A stretch of DNA of 64,000 nucleotides from Solen grandis (GCA_021229015.1 CM037791.1:55001741-55065740); one strand, 5' to 3'; shown: positions 11,870 to 24,503, counted from the first letter of the stretch. The notes: generated from the letters alone by a model not told the origin. Made by a program: numbers and translations.

Positions 11870-11969
11870 NNNNNNNNNNNNNNNNNNNNNNNNNNNNNNN
11901 NNNNNNNNNNNNNNNNNNNNNNNNNNNNNNNNNNNNNNNNNNNNNNNNNNNNNNNNNNNNNNNNNNNNN
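11870..11969. other. Assembly gap, 100 N
   Basis: Exactly 100 N, the usual placeholder for a gap of unknown length. Confidence 0.99.
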
Positions 11970-12810
11970 TTGAATTAATTTCCAATTTAAACCAATGCAC
12001 TGTCCAATTTTCCCATCAGTAAAGAAACATGAAATCCGTTAATATATCCTCAATATAATTTCCACATAACTTTCCTTTTTGACAACGATAACACACCAAA
12101 TTATCCGAAAAACATCGAAAGCGATCTCAACCGTATTTAAAACTAGAAGTAAGGACATCTTCTTTGCAAAAGAAATTAAATTCAAATCTAATCTGATTGT
12201 TTTACATGACTCGTTTTTGTTCAAATTACCTTTTTAGGATGCACGCGCATGGTATGACCCGCTTGCATAAGAATTTTCTTTGACCGAGTCAAAACGACGG
12301 TGGAAGTGGTATTTTTCATGTCATGCATTTAACTATTCATGTTAAGATACCATGTATCCGTCACGTAACCATGGTTTTCTTGCATTATGTTAAACACCGG
12401 CATTTTTATTTTTTTTTTACATTTTTTCATAGCGTTTTGATAGGCCTTCAAAATAAGAGTAAACTTGCAATGTGTGGAAAGCTTGAAATTTCAACAAGAG
12501 ATCATAGTGGGATCCTACCATTGAGCCTTTTTTTAATGTAACAAATTTCAAGATTAGCTTAAAATCCTAAAAGTAGGTAACTATGTACGAATCAAGGTTA
12601 TCACAGTCTTTGGACTTCTAAAACCAATTGGTAGTTTTAGCTCCTTACGAGGTACTTACAAACCAACTCCTTACGAGGTAATTTCAAACCAACTATCAAA
12701 GAGATCAGTCAATATATGAATGTGCAGATCTTAGATCGACAGGTGTACAAAATACACATATAAAAAATTATTCGATATTTTCGAAATATTTCATATGAAT
12801 AAATAAAAAT
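11970..12810. other. Unassigned stretch
   Basis: No gene or repeat family was recognised. Short frames on both strands look random. Confidence 0.5.
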
Positions 12811-13159
12811 TCCGTTTCGAAAAGTACCAATATCAGTGTGTGTGTAGGTACTTTGTGGAACAAAACGAAACGAGATAGGAAAAGCTTTTTTTTTGTTTTA
12901 TGAAAATCAAATTTCATTACAAGCAGTTACATGCAAGGAAATATAAGACTTAGTTTTCCTTCCAAGAATATACAAATTCTTCTAGCACCTCTGACATAAA
13001 AAAGCGACCTGCGGATGCGGTCTCAGCATTGATAAATACATACAACCATAAAGGATTATTCGATATATGCGACTATATTGTATGTTGCTTTATTTATCTA
13101 TTTATTTTTTGGGGCGGGGGGTGAGGGTGGGGGGTAAATGTCGCACGGATAATATCATA

Positions 13160-13393
13160 GGTCATGTGGCGACTTTTCTGCTTTGATCGTGGAGGAAGAA
13201 CCTAGGCGCCCCTCCGCATTATCTTATCACGGATGAACACCTGTGTAGAACCACCGACCTTCCGCCCGCAAGCCAGCTGGATGGCTTTCCTCTCATAGAG
13301 AATTAAATGCCCCGACAAGGCTCGGACCCACATCAATAAAGGACAAATGGCTTGAAGTCAGCGACATTTAACACTCTGCCAAGGAGGCCCCTT
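13160..13393 (-). mobile_element. Decayed tRNA-derived SINE, second family
   Basis: This copy matches those at 16607-16863 and 40444-40705 over the words GTGGAGGAAGA, GTAGAACCACCGACC and GCAAGCCAGCTGG, and ends with AAGGAGGCCCC. The tRNA-like head is at the high-coordinate end, so the element is on the minus strand. Box B is degraded. Confidence 0.7.
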
Positions 13394-13581
13394 TATTGCA
13401 TGTCGGGTCGAGGTATCAAATAAAGGTACATATGTATATATTAAGGTATGTACTTAGTTACAGTGGATAACCCGTAATTTCCGATAATGACTTAACCATT
13501 TTTGCACTTTCAATCATAAAAGATTATTATATATGAATTCCTAAACTATTTCATATTTGAAAATATATATCAAAACTGTCT

Positions 13582-15409
13582 CGTTCCGCTTCGTTTCGCA
13601 AAATACCAATACCGGTGTGGGTATAACTATTGGTACTTTGCGAAACGGAACGAAACGAGAGGAGAAAGGGCTAATTTGGTTATATATGTATGATGTAAAT
13701 TAATTCAAGATGCCGACATGAAGAATCATATTTATCTAAACTTTCGGATGCGGCAAGGCAGTTACACATGTATACATTCATGAATGAATTATTATTTAAT
13801 ATGTAAGATAGGATAAGATTTATTTTAATTCGATAATGTGCGGCTCTATAACATGTCGAGATATCTTAGCAAGGTATATGTCTCTATGATGGTACGTAGG
13901 CATGTATAAAGTTACAGTATTGTATCAGTAATTTCGGATTATGACTGTTTTAAAGGCAATTACTTGAAAAACAATGATTTTACCAATCAATGATTTTACC
14001 AATCAAGGTTCGACCAGTGTTGTACAGGCAACCCTAAACGGTTATAAAATATGAATGCCTGAACTATTTCATGTATAAATACATAAAAATGTTCTTGTTC
14101 CGTTCCGTTTCGCAAAGTACCAATACCTGTGTGGGTATTGGTACTTTGCGAAACGGAACGAAACGAGATGGGAAATATATGTCCATAAACAGGCTCAATC
14201 AATTCGAGCCTGTAACATTTTAATTGTGTTGTTATGTACCTTGTTTAGGGATTCTTTATTTCTCTCTTATTTTCAGACGCTAATTTCAGTACAAGCAGTT
14301 ACATGCAAAGAAATACATATAAAGCATTCAGGACTATGTCACGAACATACAGATTTTCCTGTAATCTTCATACATAAAAAGACAAGTTGCAGATCGAAGC
14401 TCGACAGGGCTACAAATAAATATATTTGAATATATAATTCTTGAACATATTAAAATTTGCTCGTTCCGTTTCGTTTCGCAAAGTACCAATACCGGTGTGG
14501 GTATTGGTACTTTGCGAAACGGAACGAAACGAGAGGAGAACGGGCTAATTTGGTTATATATGTATGATGTAAATTAATTCAATATGCCGACATGAAGAAT
14601 CATATTTATCTAAACTTTCGGATGCGGCACGGCAAGGCAGTTACACATGTATACATTCATGAATGAATTATTATTTAATATGTAAGATAGGATAAGATTT
14701 ATTTTAATTCGATATGTGCGGCTCTATAACATGTCGAGATATCTTAGCAAGGTATATGTCTCTATGATGGTACGTAGGCATGTATAAAGTTACAGTATTG
14801 TATCAGTAATTTCGGATTATGACTGTTTTAAAGGCAATTACTTGAAAAACAATGATTTTACCAATCAATGATTTTACCAATCAAGGTTCGACCAGTGTTG
14901 TACAGGCAACCCTAAACGGTTATAAAATATGAATGCCTGAAATATTTCATGTATAAATACATAAAAATGTTCTTGTTCCGTTCCGTTTCGCAAAGTACCA
15001 ATACCTGTGTGGGTATTGGTCCTTTGCGAAACGGAACGAAACGAGATGGGAAATATATGTCCATAAACAGGCTCAATCAATTCGAGTCTGTAAAATTTTA
15101 ATTGTGTTGTTATGTACCTTGTTTAGAGATTCTTTATTTCTCTCTTATTTTCAGACGCTAATTTCAGTACAAGCAGTTACATGCAAAGAAATACATATAA
15201 AGCATTCAGGACTATGTCACGAACATACAGATTTTCCTGTAATCTTCATACATAAAAAGACAAGTTGCAGATCGAAGCTCGACAGGGCTACAAATAAATA
15301 TATTTAAATATATAATTCTTGAACATATTAAAATTTGCTCGTTCCGTTTCGTTTCGCAAAGTACCAATTCCGGTGTGGGTATTGGTACTTTGCGAAACGG
15401 AACGAAACA
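13582..15409. repeat. 878-bp tandem duplication
   Basis: Copy 1 (about 13582-14459) and copy 2 (about 14460-15337) match nearly base for base over most of their length, with an offset of 878 bp. The start of a third copy follows to 15409. Each copy carries two of the long hairpins, and copy junctions coincide with a hairpin. Frames inside (for example 13996-14202 and 14874-15080) are duplicated with it and are not genes. Confidence 0.85.
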
Positions 15410-16034
15410 AAATATAAAAATTTGGTTACAAATGTTTTATGTTATTCAAAATGCTGACAGTATGAATTCAATTAAAAATATAAATCATATTTCATTACAA
15501 GCAATTACATGCATGGAACATAAACATATACATTCTCCTTGATACATAAAAAGATGAGTTGCAGATCCAGGCTCGACTGTTGTTCAAACTATTATCTGAT
15601 ATTCCTGATAATTTTCATTTTTATTAATATACATTGTCTCGTTTCGTTCCGTTCCGCAAAATACCAATACCTGTGTGGGTATTGGTACTTTGCGAAACGG
15701 AACGAAACGATAGAGAACGGGCTAATTTGGTTATATACGTATTATGTAATTTAAGATGTTGACAACAACAACGGTCAGTGTATTTAGAAGAATAATCGTA
15801 TTTTAAAACACGCATGTACATGCACGGAAATATGTAAAAAGTCTTCTCTTCACAAACATTATTTTTTCTTATAATCTGATAAAATACATGTAGAAAGGCG
15901 ACTTGCGGGTCAAGGCTCGGCAATGATAACTACATATATATTTTTAATATGCCCGGCAGTATTGCATGTCAAGGTTATTTATGAAGGTACGTGTATCTAT
16001 GAAAGTATGAGAGTATGTACAATATTAAAATATA

Positions 16035-16272
16035 GGTAGTCAGTAGCGCAGTGGTTAAAAGGTTGGTATACAACACCAGCGATGCGGGTTTGATTCCCGG
16101 CCGCAGCTGATATCACGACTAGTGTTCAGTGCTCGGTGATTGCTTCCAGCAGTATCGGCCTAGACTTGATGCTGGAGAGGTATATGAAGCCTGCCTTGGG
16201 CACGGCTAGAAAGTTGTTCTATCCGTTCAAAGCGGGGACTTTCGTCGACTAGCCACGTTAAATAACAAACTT
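16035..16272 (+). mobile_element. tRNA-derived SINE, third family
   Basis: The box A-like TAGCGCAGTGGTTAAAAGG and box B-like GGGTTTGATTCCCGG are about 30 bp apart, followed by a long non-tRNA body ending near CACGTTAAATAACAAAC. The body and the weak acceptor-stem pairing mark it as a SINE. Confidence 0.7.
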
Positions 16273-16606
16273 TACCCTTTAGTAAAGTGTACCAGAAACC
16301 AGTTATGGTGTTGATGAGGGCAAATCCTTGCGATCATTATTGTACATGCAAGTATAAACGATTATTAGATATTGATTTCTGAAAAACATTTCATGCAAAT
16401 GATTTTTTTTTCACGTTTCGTTCCGTTTCGCAAAGTACCAATACCTGTGTGGGTAATGGTAATTTGCGTAACTGAACGAAACAAAACGAATATTATTTCA
16501 TTTTTTAACGTGCTGCGTGTGAGTTTACAAGATTATATATCCAGACCGGTACATCATATAAGGTTGCTCTCTGATTCATATACATTTACTAATGTGCTCG
16601 ATTTCT

Positions 16607-16863
16607 GACTTGACTTGACTATTTGAGTTTACCGTCGCTTCGACAGTATTTCAGTCATATAGCGACGTCCAGCTAATTACAGGTGGAGGAAGACCCCGAA
16701 TGCACAGAGGCATCCGGGTAGAACCAACGACCTACCGCAAGCCAGCTGGAAGGCTTCCTCACACGAAAATCCGAATGACCCTGCTGGGATTTGAACCCAC
16801 GCGGTGAGGGGCTGAGTGAGTGTTAAAGTCAGCGACTTTACCCTCTCGGCCACGGAGGCCCCC
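16607..16863 (-). mobile_element. tRNA-derived SINE, second family, full length
   Basis: Read on the minus strand it begins GGGGGCCTCCGTGGCCGAG (box A-like) with GTGGGTTCAAATCCC (box B-like), then a body and a CAAGTCAAGTC tail. It is flanked by a near-perfect target duplication, ATGTGCTCGATTTCT at 16592-16606 and ATGTTCGATTTCT at 16864-16876. The architecture recalls bivalve tRNA-head SINEs with a conserved central domain; assignment to the Meta-domain group is inference. Confidence 0.8.
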
Positions 16864-16890
16864 ATGTTCGATTTCTAATCAATGGTATGC

Positions 16891-17488
16891 TTTTAACTAC
16901 CAATTAAAGATAGGGTTTTATTCCTTTTCACTGATATATCTAACCTTTTTTGATTTTTGTTTCGTTCCGTTTCGCAAAATACCAATACCCGTGTGGGTAA
17001 TGGTACTTTGCGAAACGGAACGGAACAAGACTAAAAGTTAATAATTTGCGAATTACGAGTTTCATTGGGCATTTTACATCATTCGACTATGATTATACAA
17101 AGTTCATATAATTTACTTTTATGATTATATTGATTTTCCAAATTTAAATTTGAATTCTTAATTTCCCAATAACTACCAATTTTAACTACTTTTAACTACC
17201 AATTAAAGATAGGGTTTTATTCCTTTTCACTGATATATTTAACCCTTTTTGATTTTTGTTTCGTTCCGTTTCGCAAAATACCAATACCCGTGTGGGTAAT
17301 GGTACTTTGCGAAACGGAACGGAACAAGACTAAAAGTTAATAATTTGCGAATTATGAGTTTCATTGGGCTTTTTACATCATTCGACTATGATATACAAAG
17401 TTCATATAATTTACTTTTATGATTGTATTGATTTTCCAAATTTAAATTTGAATTCTTAATTTCCCCTATATAGTGCCCCTCGTTCCGT
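16891..17488. repeat. 299-bp tandem duplication
   Basis: TTTTAACTACCAATTAAAG starts both copies (16891 and 17190). The copies remain nearly identical through a hairpin each and on to TTGAATTCTTAATTTCCC. Confidence 0.85.
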
Positions 17489-17526
17489 TTCGTTTCGTTC
17501 CGTTCCGTTTCGCAAAATACCAATAG

Positions 17527-19272
17527 CCCTTTTTAATGTTACAAAGCCCCCTGATGCGTTAGAAGCATGAAAATTGGATAGCATATCGGCATAGAGGTTT
17601 ACATTTTTTTTCTGAATGACTTTCTTTTAAGTCACGTGGTTATGACGTCATTAAAAAGACAAAAAGGCATTTCTTTTATCATTTCTCTTGCTCTGGTATC
17701 ATGAAATTTTAATCAATCTTAATTGAAATCTTCAGAATTGATAGAGTTAAAATTGAAGTGATGCATACTGCAAGAAATGTTTGATTTGTCACGTGGTTAT
17801 AACGTCATGAATACTAAAGCAAGAATTATGTTAAAAATTCATATAAAATCGCCAATTAAATCAATGAACTTAAAATTTTCAAAAATTAGTATGTTCATAA
17901 GGGTTTGAAAATTTTAAGTTTTTACGTCATCAAACATGGCAGATATTCATGTTTGATGGAACGCTTACTTGAAAATGTGAAAACAAACCTGTTCACATTC
18001 TCGAAGATATTTTTTTCTGGTTTATTAGAATGTTAGCTAATCATGTCCTTCCAAAACAGATACTTTTCTTTAGTCACTTGATTTTGCCGTGGTTGAAATA
18101 TTAAAATCATTCATTTAAATACGTATTCGCGCTTCAGCGTCATGGGTATTGTGGCAATCTAAAGCATAACTTAAGGAATTTATGTTGTGTCACTTGTTTA
18201 TGACAACATTGATTTGTAAGCAAAATACATTAAAAACATCATAAGATTGGACATATTAACTTTAAATAAGTAATATTGCCGTGCCTTGACATGAGCAGAA
18301 AAGTTAAAGTGATTACATTATCAAACATGACCTATTCATGTTTTTCTTTATAGGGCTAATTCATGAAAATATATTAATTTGAAGAAAGAAATGAAAGCGA
18401 TCATTGGGTTGGTTGAGCAAGATCCGATTGTTCTTTTGCAGGAAAGAGTGACTGCGTTGAATAGTGAATTGTGGTACATTTTTTACTAAATGAGTCGCAT
18501 TTACGATGAATTAGTAAAATTATACTAGAGCCAGAAAACTTATACGGATAACTTATTGCATTTACTTTCACGGCTTTCTGCAAACCTTAAGAAAATGACC
18601 TATTGATTTTTTATGTTTTCTAAATGTTTAACGGTTTCTTTTTCTAAATCTGTAAAAATAAGCAAATATATAAAACAAATGAATTGTTGAAAGTTTCAAG
18701 ATGTTTATAACGTTAATTACATAGAAATAAGAAAGTATTTTCATAATTTTGCTTACACCTCTGCCTTTGTTTCTATCTAATTTTGCAAATGTAAAACTCA
18801 ATCAATTCAAGGTTGAAAGTCATGGATTTCAAAGTATTTTTTTTTTCTTTTTTACAATTTCAATTGTGGGTCAAATTTCAATGAATATTTGTTAAGTAAT
18901 ATGCTTACGAAGAAAAAGATATTAAATAAAGAATAAAAAAACTTTTAAAATTGATTAACTAAAGTAAGAAAAAAAAATCTTGAGGATTGTATTATGATAG
19001 TAAACGGTTGCGTAATCAAATAAGGTCCATATACAATGTATATGCTTTCTCAATATCTTCCTAAGAAGATGAAAATGAAAAAAATAAAAAAATAAAATAA
19101 AGCTTAATTTTGAACATAAGTATATATTTATGATAATGATGATTTACGTATTAAATTAAACATTATTAGCCAACATTATTCCATTTCTTTGTATTAACTT
19201 ATATATTTAATACCTTTGAAATAAGCAAACGGAAAGCCGCTTCGTTTGTATCCTAAACAAACGACTTCTAGT
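17527..19272 (+). repeat. Dispersed repeat G, plus copy
   Basis: This 1.75-kb stretch recurs inverted at 50775-52495. Matching landmarks include TCACGTGGTTATGACGTCAT, ACTAGAGCCAGAA and AAACAAACGACTTCTAG, each found as its complement in the other copy. No coding frame of note and no inverted ends were established. Confidence 0.8.
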
Positions 19273-19275
19273 TAT

Positions 19276-20393
19276 TAGGACTTTCTGCCCTTTCGGCAGA
19301 AAGTCCTATTGGGTTTGTACTGTTTATTCTTCTTCTTATTATAAGGACTTTCTGCCCTTTCAGCAGAAAGTCCTATTGGGTTTGTATTTTTTTTTTTATT
19401 ATTAGGACTTTCTGCCTACTGGCTGAAAGTCCTATTGGGTTTGTACTGTTTTTTATTATTCTTCTGCTTATTATTCTTTTTTTCTTCCTCTTATATTTGT
19501 GTTAATTTTGAGGTGTTGCCATTGACTCAGAACAATGAAAATTTTATGGCATATATTACAAATCATGTGCTTTCGGATGCAATGAATTTCATATTCATAT
19601 GACGTCATATAACGTCAGATTCGACGTCAGGTGAAAAAGTTTGTACGCGGTCTACAGCCATTATTTCTGGACCGATTTTCATCAACATTTCACAGAATGT
19701 GTATGTTCGGCTCTTGTTGTGCCTTTCGTTGTCCGTTTTTTCCAAATTCGAAAAGGCAAAGGTTTTATGCCGAATCCAAGATTCAAACTAATGACATCAA
19801 ATTTCAAATGCGTATAAAATCGCTTCCAGAAGAGCTAGAAAGCTGATTTTTGGACTGAATATTAGTCTCTAGGTCTTCTTTACATTCAGAAAAGATGAAC
19901 GCCATATGACGTCACATGACCTCATAATGCTAATAAAACTTTCATATTAAAAAACGGTTTTTAAGCCCTGTAGGCTTTATTTTTTGTATGATTTGCTTGA
20001 AATTTTGTCTGAAGATGCAGTATTAGATTTTATGGAGCCTTGTCACTTTCGTTTCCAGAAAAACCCAAAGGTCAAGGTCATATATCAATTATCGGGTTTT
20101 TCTTTGGCCTTAAATATCTCAAAACGGTAATATTCTATCGAGACACTATGCGTATAATTTGTAGTGCTTAGAAAGACCTTTCAGATGATATTTAAATTTT
20201 GATGATCGGGGTTGAATCGGTTGAGTTATGGCGGAAAAACGAAAATTTGGTAACCCTCAGTGTGTTTAACAGTTTATATCTCGAAAGGCTTTGATTTTTG
20301 AAAATATGATGATGAATATTATTTGTAGAGCAATGTTTGGCCGTTATTTTGATGCTTAAAGTTTAATGATTGACCTAAGATTCATGGAGTAAT
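19276..20393 (+). repeat. Dispersed repeat F with triplicated hairpin head
   Basis: Three tandem heads begin at about 19276, 19339 and 19400. Each has AGGACTTTCTGCC, a short loop and a near-complementary half ending AAAGTCCTATTGGG. The body contains TACAGCCATTATTTCTGGAC and AGATTCATGGAGTAATG. It recurs inverted at 34433-36049 and 54588-56815. Repeat-like identity stops at about 20393, where LINE sequence begins. Confidence 0.8.
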
Positions 20394-21224
20394 GGTGTCA
20401 CAATTGGCTTGAAACAAGGTGAGCCGTTATCACCCATTATCTTGATTTTAATTCATTTACAGACAAAGATCTTGAGTTATTGTCCAAATATCTTATTTTA
20501 TTTGCGGACGACATTGTTTTATTTACTACAGATCCTGTCAGTTTGCAGTCCCAAATAGACAGCATATATCATTACTCTGTCAAATGAGGCTTAAAAATTA
20601 ATGTAAATAAAACGAAAGTCTGTGTTTTTGAAAAGAAAAAAAGTAACAGAAATGTACAATATTTTAGTAATGGCTAGTCCGTTGAGGTCGTTGACAGTTT
20701 TGTTTATTTAGGTATAAAATTTAATCACCTCGGTACTTTTACAGATGCAGTTAAATGTTTACACGATCAAGCAATGAGAGCTTACGGTACCTTATTATCT
20801 TTATTTGACAGAATTAAATTCGATGTCAAGACAATGCTGCAACTGTTTGATAGTATGGTAGTCCCTATTTTGTTATATGGGGCAGAAGTTTGGGGGATCT
20901 CTAATTTAAGAGAGGTTGATAAATTGCATTTAAGGTTCTTGGTGTTAAGAAACAAACGCCGAACGCCGCTATTTATGGCGAGCTCGGGAGGTATCCGTTA
21001 TCACTTTTGTGTAAAGAACGATCACTTAAGTTTTGGTTTAAAATTATGAGTAATACTAATTTACCTATGTACGAAATGTATGCATTGCAATGTGATAAAA
21101 TAAATAGCACATGTTGGGCCAGAAGAATACATTCTATTATTGATCATCTTGGATATACCAATGTAAGAGTTGACTTTGGTAGAAATTTTAATTGTTTACC
21201 TTTAATGAAAACATGTCTCAGAGA

Positions 21225-22874
21225 TAGGGTTGGATATCGTTATTCACGAAACGGTCCGATACCAATACTGATATGACGAAACGATACCGGTATTTTAACG
21301 ATACTGATACTATGACATCTAATAACCACCTTCGAAAAGTATTTATATTGACTAGATTTGACTTTAAACACAGTTGAGTTGAACTTAAAAATGTACAGTC
21401 ACTCTTTTGCACATAGAATATTGAGGGATTGAAAAAGAAATCTCAACTAAAAGAACTTAAATCTCTTCATCAGTAAGTCAGCATTCTTGAACAACAACCA
21501 TTACAAACGACCCTAACAAACTACGTTTGCCACCGTTAATTTACTTAGAATAATATGCCCAAATTTTGGAATTTTTCGTACGGTTTCCAACACCGACCGT
21601 TTCAGTTGTAAAAAGCCGTAAACTCTTGTGTATTGTGTGCATTTCTATGACTTCAATTTCGGAGAAGGGGTGCAGAATACACAAGCTTTCAATTTGTTCG
21701 TAGTTTTTCAAGCTTAACCCCACCCACTAAGAAGTCATATCGGTGTTCGGCGAAGTCTATACGAGTGTACGATTTCATAAGTTAAATCGATATTAAAGCT
21801 TTGTCGTATATTTCCCTGTTAGAAATATGTTGTCTGGTTGTGATTTCTATAACATAATTGTGAAATAAATGCTATCGAAATCATTGTTCTCGTATTCATA
21901 TTATGATTACATTGTTGTGACCCTCCCGGAATTACTTAATAATTAATTGACGACATACAGCCAAATGTGATGTTCGCATCGTCATTACTGAGACCAACAA
22001 TGATTGCCATCATGTTATGATTGTATTGTTTTTATTATATAATTCAGACGATATTCTAGCTAGTTTCATTTTGGACAGAACTGTTCGGTTTAAGAAAATT
22101 GTATACATCAAATTCCATTTGGAAAGGGACTTGCGACAAACAAACAATAAGGTGTCAACATTTGAAGATTATTACTCAAACAACTGGCCATATTTAAAAT
22201 CAACGTAACAATGCAAATTAAATGTAGTTGTAGTAGTAATATCTTCATTTACAACTCGTCATTGTACATACATGAAAATAATTACAAAATCAAAACGTTT
22301 AAATTAGTACAATGCCATTCCATATTGAATTATAAGAGATGAATATTTACATATTAAAATAACACTTGTTGATACTAGAGGTGTGAATAATGATTTTGTA
22401 TGATTGACTTGTGGAAGCAGCAGAACTTTTTTTTTAAGTCCGCAAAACACCCGCGTCTAAACAAAAATGGCGGCCTCCTCGAGTGCGCATTATCATTCTT
22501 TTAAATAGTGTAATAAATACTTTTTTATTTTTTTATTTTAGGACTTTTTGTCAATTCTTCGTCAGTAAGTATTTTATAAATGGAAATGTTTATTTGTGAA
22601 ATTAGAATTGTCCCATGACTTGCTCTATATGTCAGTCAGTGCTGCTATTACACGCTATAGATCCTTATATTTTGTTCACGGTTAGTTATCTGTGTTTTAA
22701 GGCCATTTTTAAAGTTATTTGTTTACATTTTTACGTTTTAAAGACTTATTTATTACACAAAATTACAGAAGTATCGAAACCAGGCACCGGTATTTTACGA
22801 AACGGTATATACCGGTACTTTACGAAGTTACTATTCGGTATTGGACCGATACCGGGAATCGGTGTCCAACCCTA
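21225..22874. mobile_element. Non-autonomous hAT-like transposon in the LINE
   Basis: The ends are TAGGGTTGGATATCG on the left and the complement of TAGGGTTGGACACCG on the right. They are flanked by an exact 8-bp target duplication CTCAGAGA (21217-21224 and 22875-22882), the length typical of hAT elements. Inner ends are rich in CGATACCGGTA words in both orientations. The 1650-bp body encodes no recognisable transposase. Confidence 0.85.
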
Positions 22875-22979
22875 CTCAGAGATCAGTATATTCAGGAATG
22901 GACCACATCAATTAATACTTTACCAAAACTTTGTACATATTCTAAATTTAAAGTTAACTTCTGCTTTGAAGAGTATTTA

Positions 22980-23244
22980 TGTTACCGGGGTTAGAAATAA
23001 CAAGTCCGGTTGCAGGTTCTAGTACTGTATAACGTTACACCTGACTGATTTACCCATCATACACCCGATCAGCACTCACAAAATGACACTTCATGCTGCA
23101 CACTGATCCTAAACAAACACACTCACTACTGACATGCACTGAATATACACAAGACAAGTGACAGGTACAACATAAACAATGACTCACAAATATGACATGA
23201 AACATGAATTACTACAAAATGTCATCTAATAATGCATGGGTAAC
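22980..23244. mobile_element. 265-bp MITE in the LINE
   Basis: The left end TGTTACC and right end GGTAAC(A) are inverted. The flanking target copy is TTTA or ATTTA (22975-22979 and 23245-23249). Removing it restores the LINE frame EEYLDKINSV. Superfamily not assigned. Confidence 0.75.
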
Positions 23245-23594
23245 ATTTAGATAAAATTAATAGCGTTGATCTTAGAAAAATATTTACACGTTTTAGACTT
23301 AGTTCACACTGTCTTGAAATTGAAGTCGGAAGATTCCATGGTATAAACAGAGAAGATAGAATTTGTAAATTATGTACTAGTAATCTTATTGAAACTGAGT
23401 ATCATTTCTTCTTGTGTTGTCAAACATATTCAGATATCTGTAAAAAATATTTCGGTAATATTAGCTGGCCAACTATTAACAAGTTTAATTATTTTATGAA
23501 TAGTCTTAATAAAAATTCCTTGATAAAAACTGCTAAATTTCTTAAGGAAGCTCTGAAAATACGAAAAAATACCCTTGATGTTATTGCTACTTAG

Positions 23595-24060
23595 TCATAA
23601 AATTGTATTTGAACATATATGATTATATAGATAAAATTATATGTATTATGTCTTTGCCATATTCCGTTTGATTCACAATTTGTAAATGGTCAAAGGCAAT
23701 ATGTAAGGACGGTTCCGCTTTTGTGGGTAACTCCTCCCCCCATTGATAATTTGACAGTTTCTATTCATACCTAGGTCAAGTGCTCACAAACAGTATCACA
23801 AACAAAAAGCATACATGTAATTATGTTCTTTTGTGTAAAGTAGGTCAACCGTTCACCATGTGTTTCACACGTACACTGGTTGGATAAGCCGGTTAATATA
23901 AACATACTTGATTGACAGCTTAGGAACCATCCATTGCTGATTTACCAATAAACTTTGAAATTTTGTATTATGGCCGGATTGTATGCCTGTTATTATGATC
24001 ATAACCCCATGCTGTTACTTTGTAATAGTGGTCGAATAAAGTTTATTGTCTGTCTGTCTA
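23595..24060 (+). other. LINE 3' region, probable
   Basis: No gene. CGAATAAAGTTTATTG followed by a TGTCTG repeat ends near 24060. This resembles the short-repeat 3' tails of LINEs and may be the end of the element starting at 20394. The part around 23700-23950 is unassigned. Confidence 0.4.
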
Positions 24061-24360
24061 TTGAACAGAGCTGTTTGGTTCATGATAATTGTGTACCTCA
24101 AATACCCTTTGTTAAGAGACTTGCGAAAAAACGAACTAGAAGGTGTCGGTAGTTTCAGATTATAACACAAACAATCAAGGTAACAATGCAAATGCATGTG
24201 GATACTAAAGGTGTGAAAATATTCGCTGCATTACACCTGACTTTCGGAAGCAATAGAACATTTCCACCTGTTGTGCAATCGAACATTTGCAAAACAACCG
24301 CAAGTAAACAAGATGGCAGCCTCCTCGTCTTATGAAAAAAATATGCGCATTATAGCAGGG
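24061..24360. repeat. Fragment related to the hAT-like element
   Basis: The sequence resembles 22075-22510. Both contain GAACTGTT or GAGCTGTT followed by a TTGCGA word, then GATACTARAGGTGTGAA and an ATGGCRGCCTCCTCG segment. It appears to be a diverged internal piece of the same family. Confidence 0.5.
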
Positions 24361-24503
24361 ACATACTTTTTTTCCAAGGTTTCGAGCCTCAAACTCTGGC
24401 TGCGCACTATACATGGGTGTGCACAATACATGGCATTTTACGGTAAGAAGGAAATATGAAATATTCGCAATGTCAGTAACCAAGACAACTACATATAGAA
24501 ACA

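Larger units (their letters stand above)
12811..17525. repeat. Cluster of ten long hairpins plus one half-hairpin
   Basis: Each hairpin has arms of about 30-34 bp containing CGTTTCGCAAAGTACCAA and its complement, around a loop near TGTGTG. Positions: 12811-12874 (decayed), 13580-13659, 14094-14167, 14460-14533, 14972-15045, 15338-15409, 15638-15710, 16414-16482, 16957-17028 and 17257-17328. Only a left arm remains at 17478-17525. The copy at 14460-14533 pairs over 34 positions with two mismatches. Flanking sequence differs between most copies. Confidence 0.9.
20394..23594 (+). pseudogene. 5'-truncated LINE ORF2 (reverse transcriptase) relic
   Basis: The relic starts inside the palm with GLKQGEPLSPI, then FADDIVLF, the F/YADD active-site block of non-LTR reverse transcriptases. 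It continues with INVNKTKVCVF, FVYLGIKF and LLYGAEVW, a typical LINE order. Several in-frame stops and at least two frameshifts (near 20440 and 20945) disable it. A C-terminal CKLCTSNLIETEYHFFLCC zinc-knuckle-like block precedes the stop at 23592-23594. Two DNA transposons interrupt the gene at 21225-22874 and 22980-23244. Deleting each insert with one target copy restores the reading frame (CLRDQYIQEW and EEYLDKINSV). The endonuclease and N-terminal half are absent. Confidence 0.9.

Noticed and set aside
24271..24459. ATGGCAGCCTCCTCG start-like segment as a gene start
   Set aside because: The same segment occurs inside the hAT-like element at about 22468, so it belongs to a repeat.
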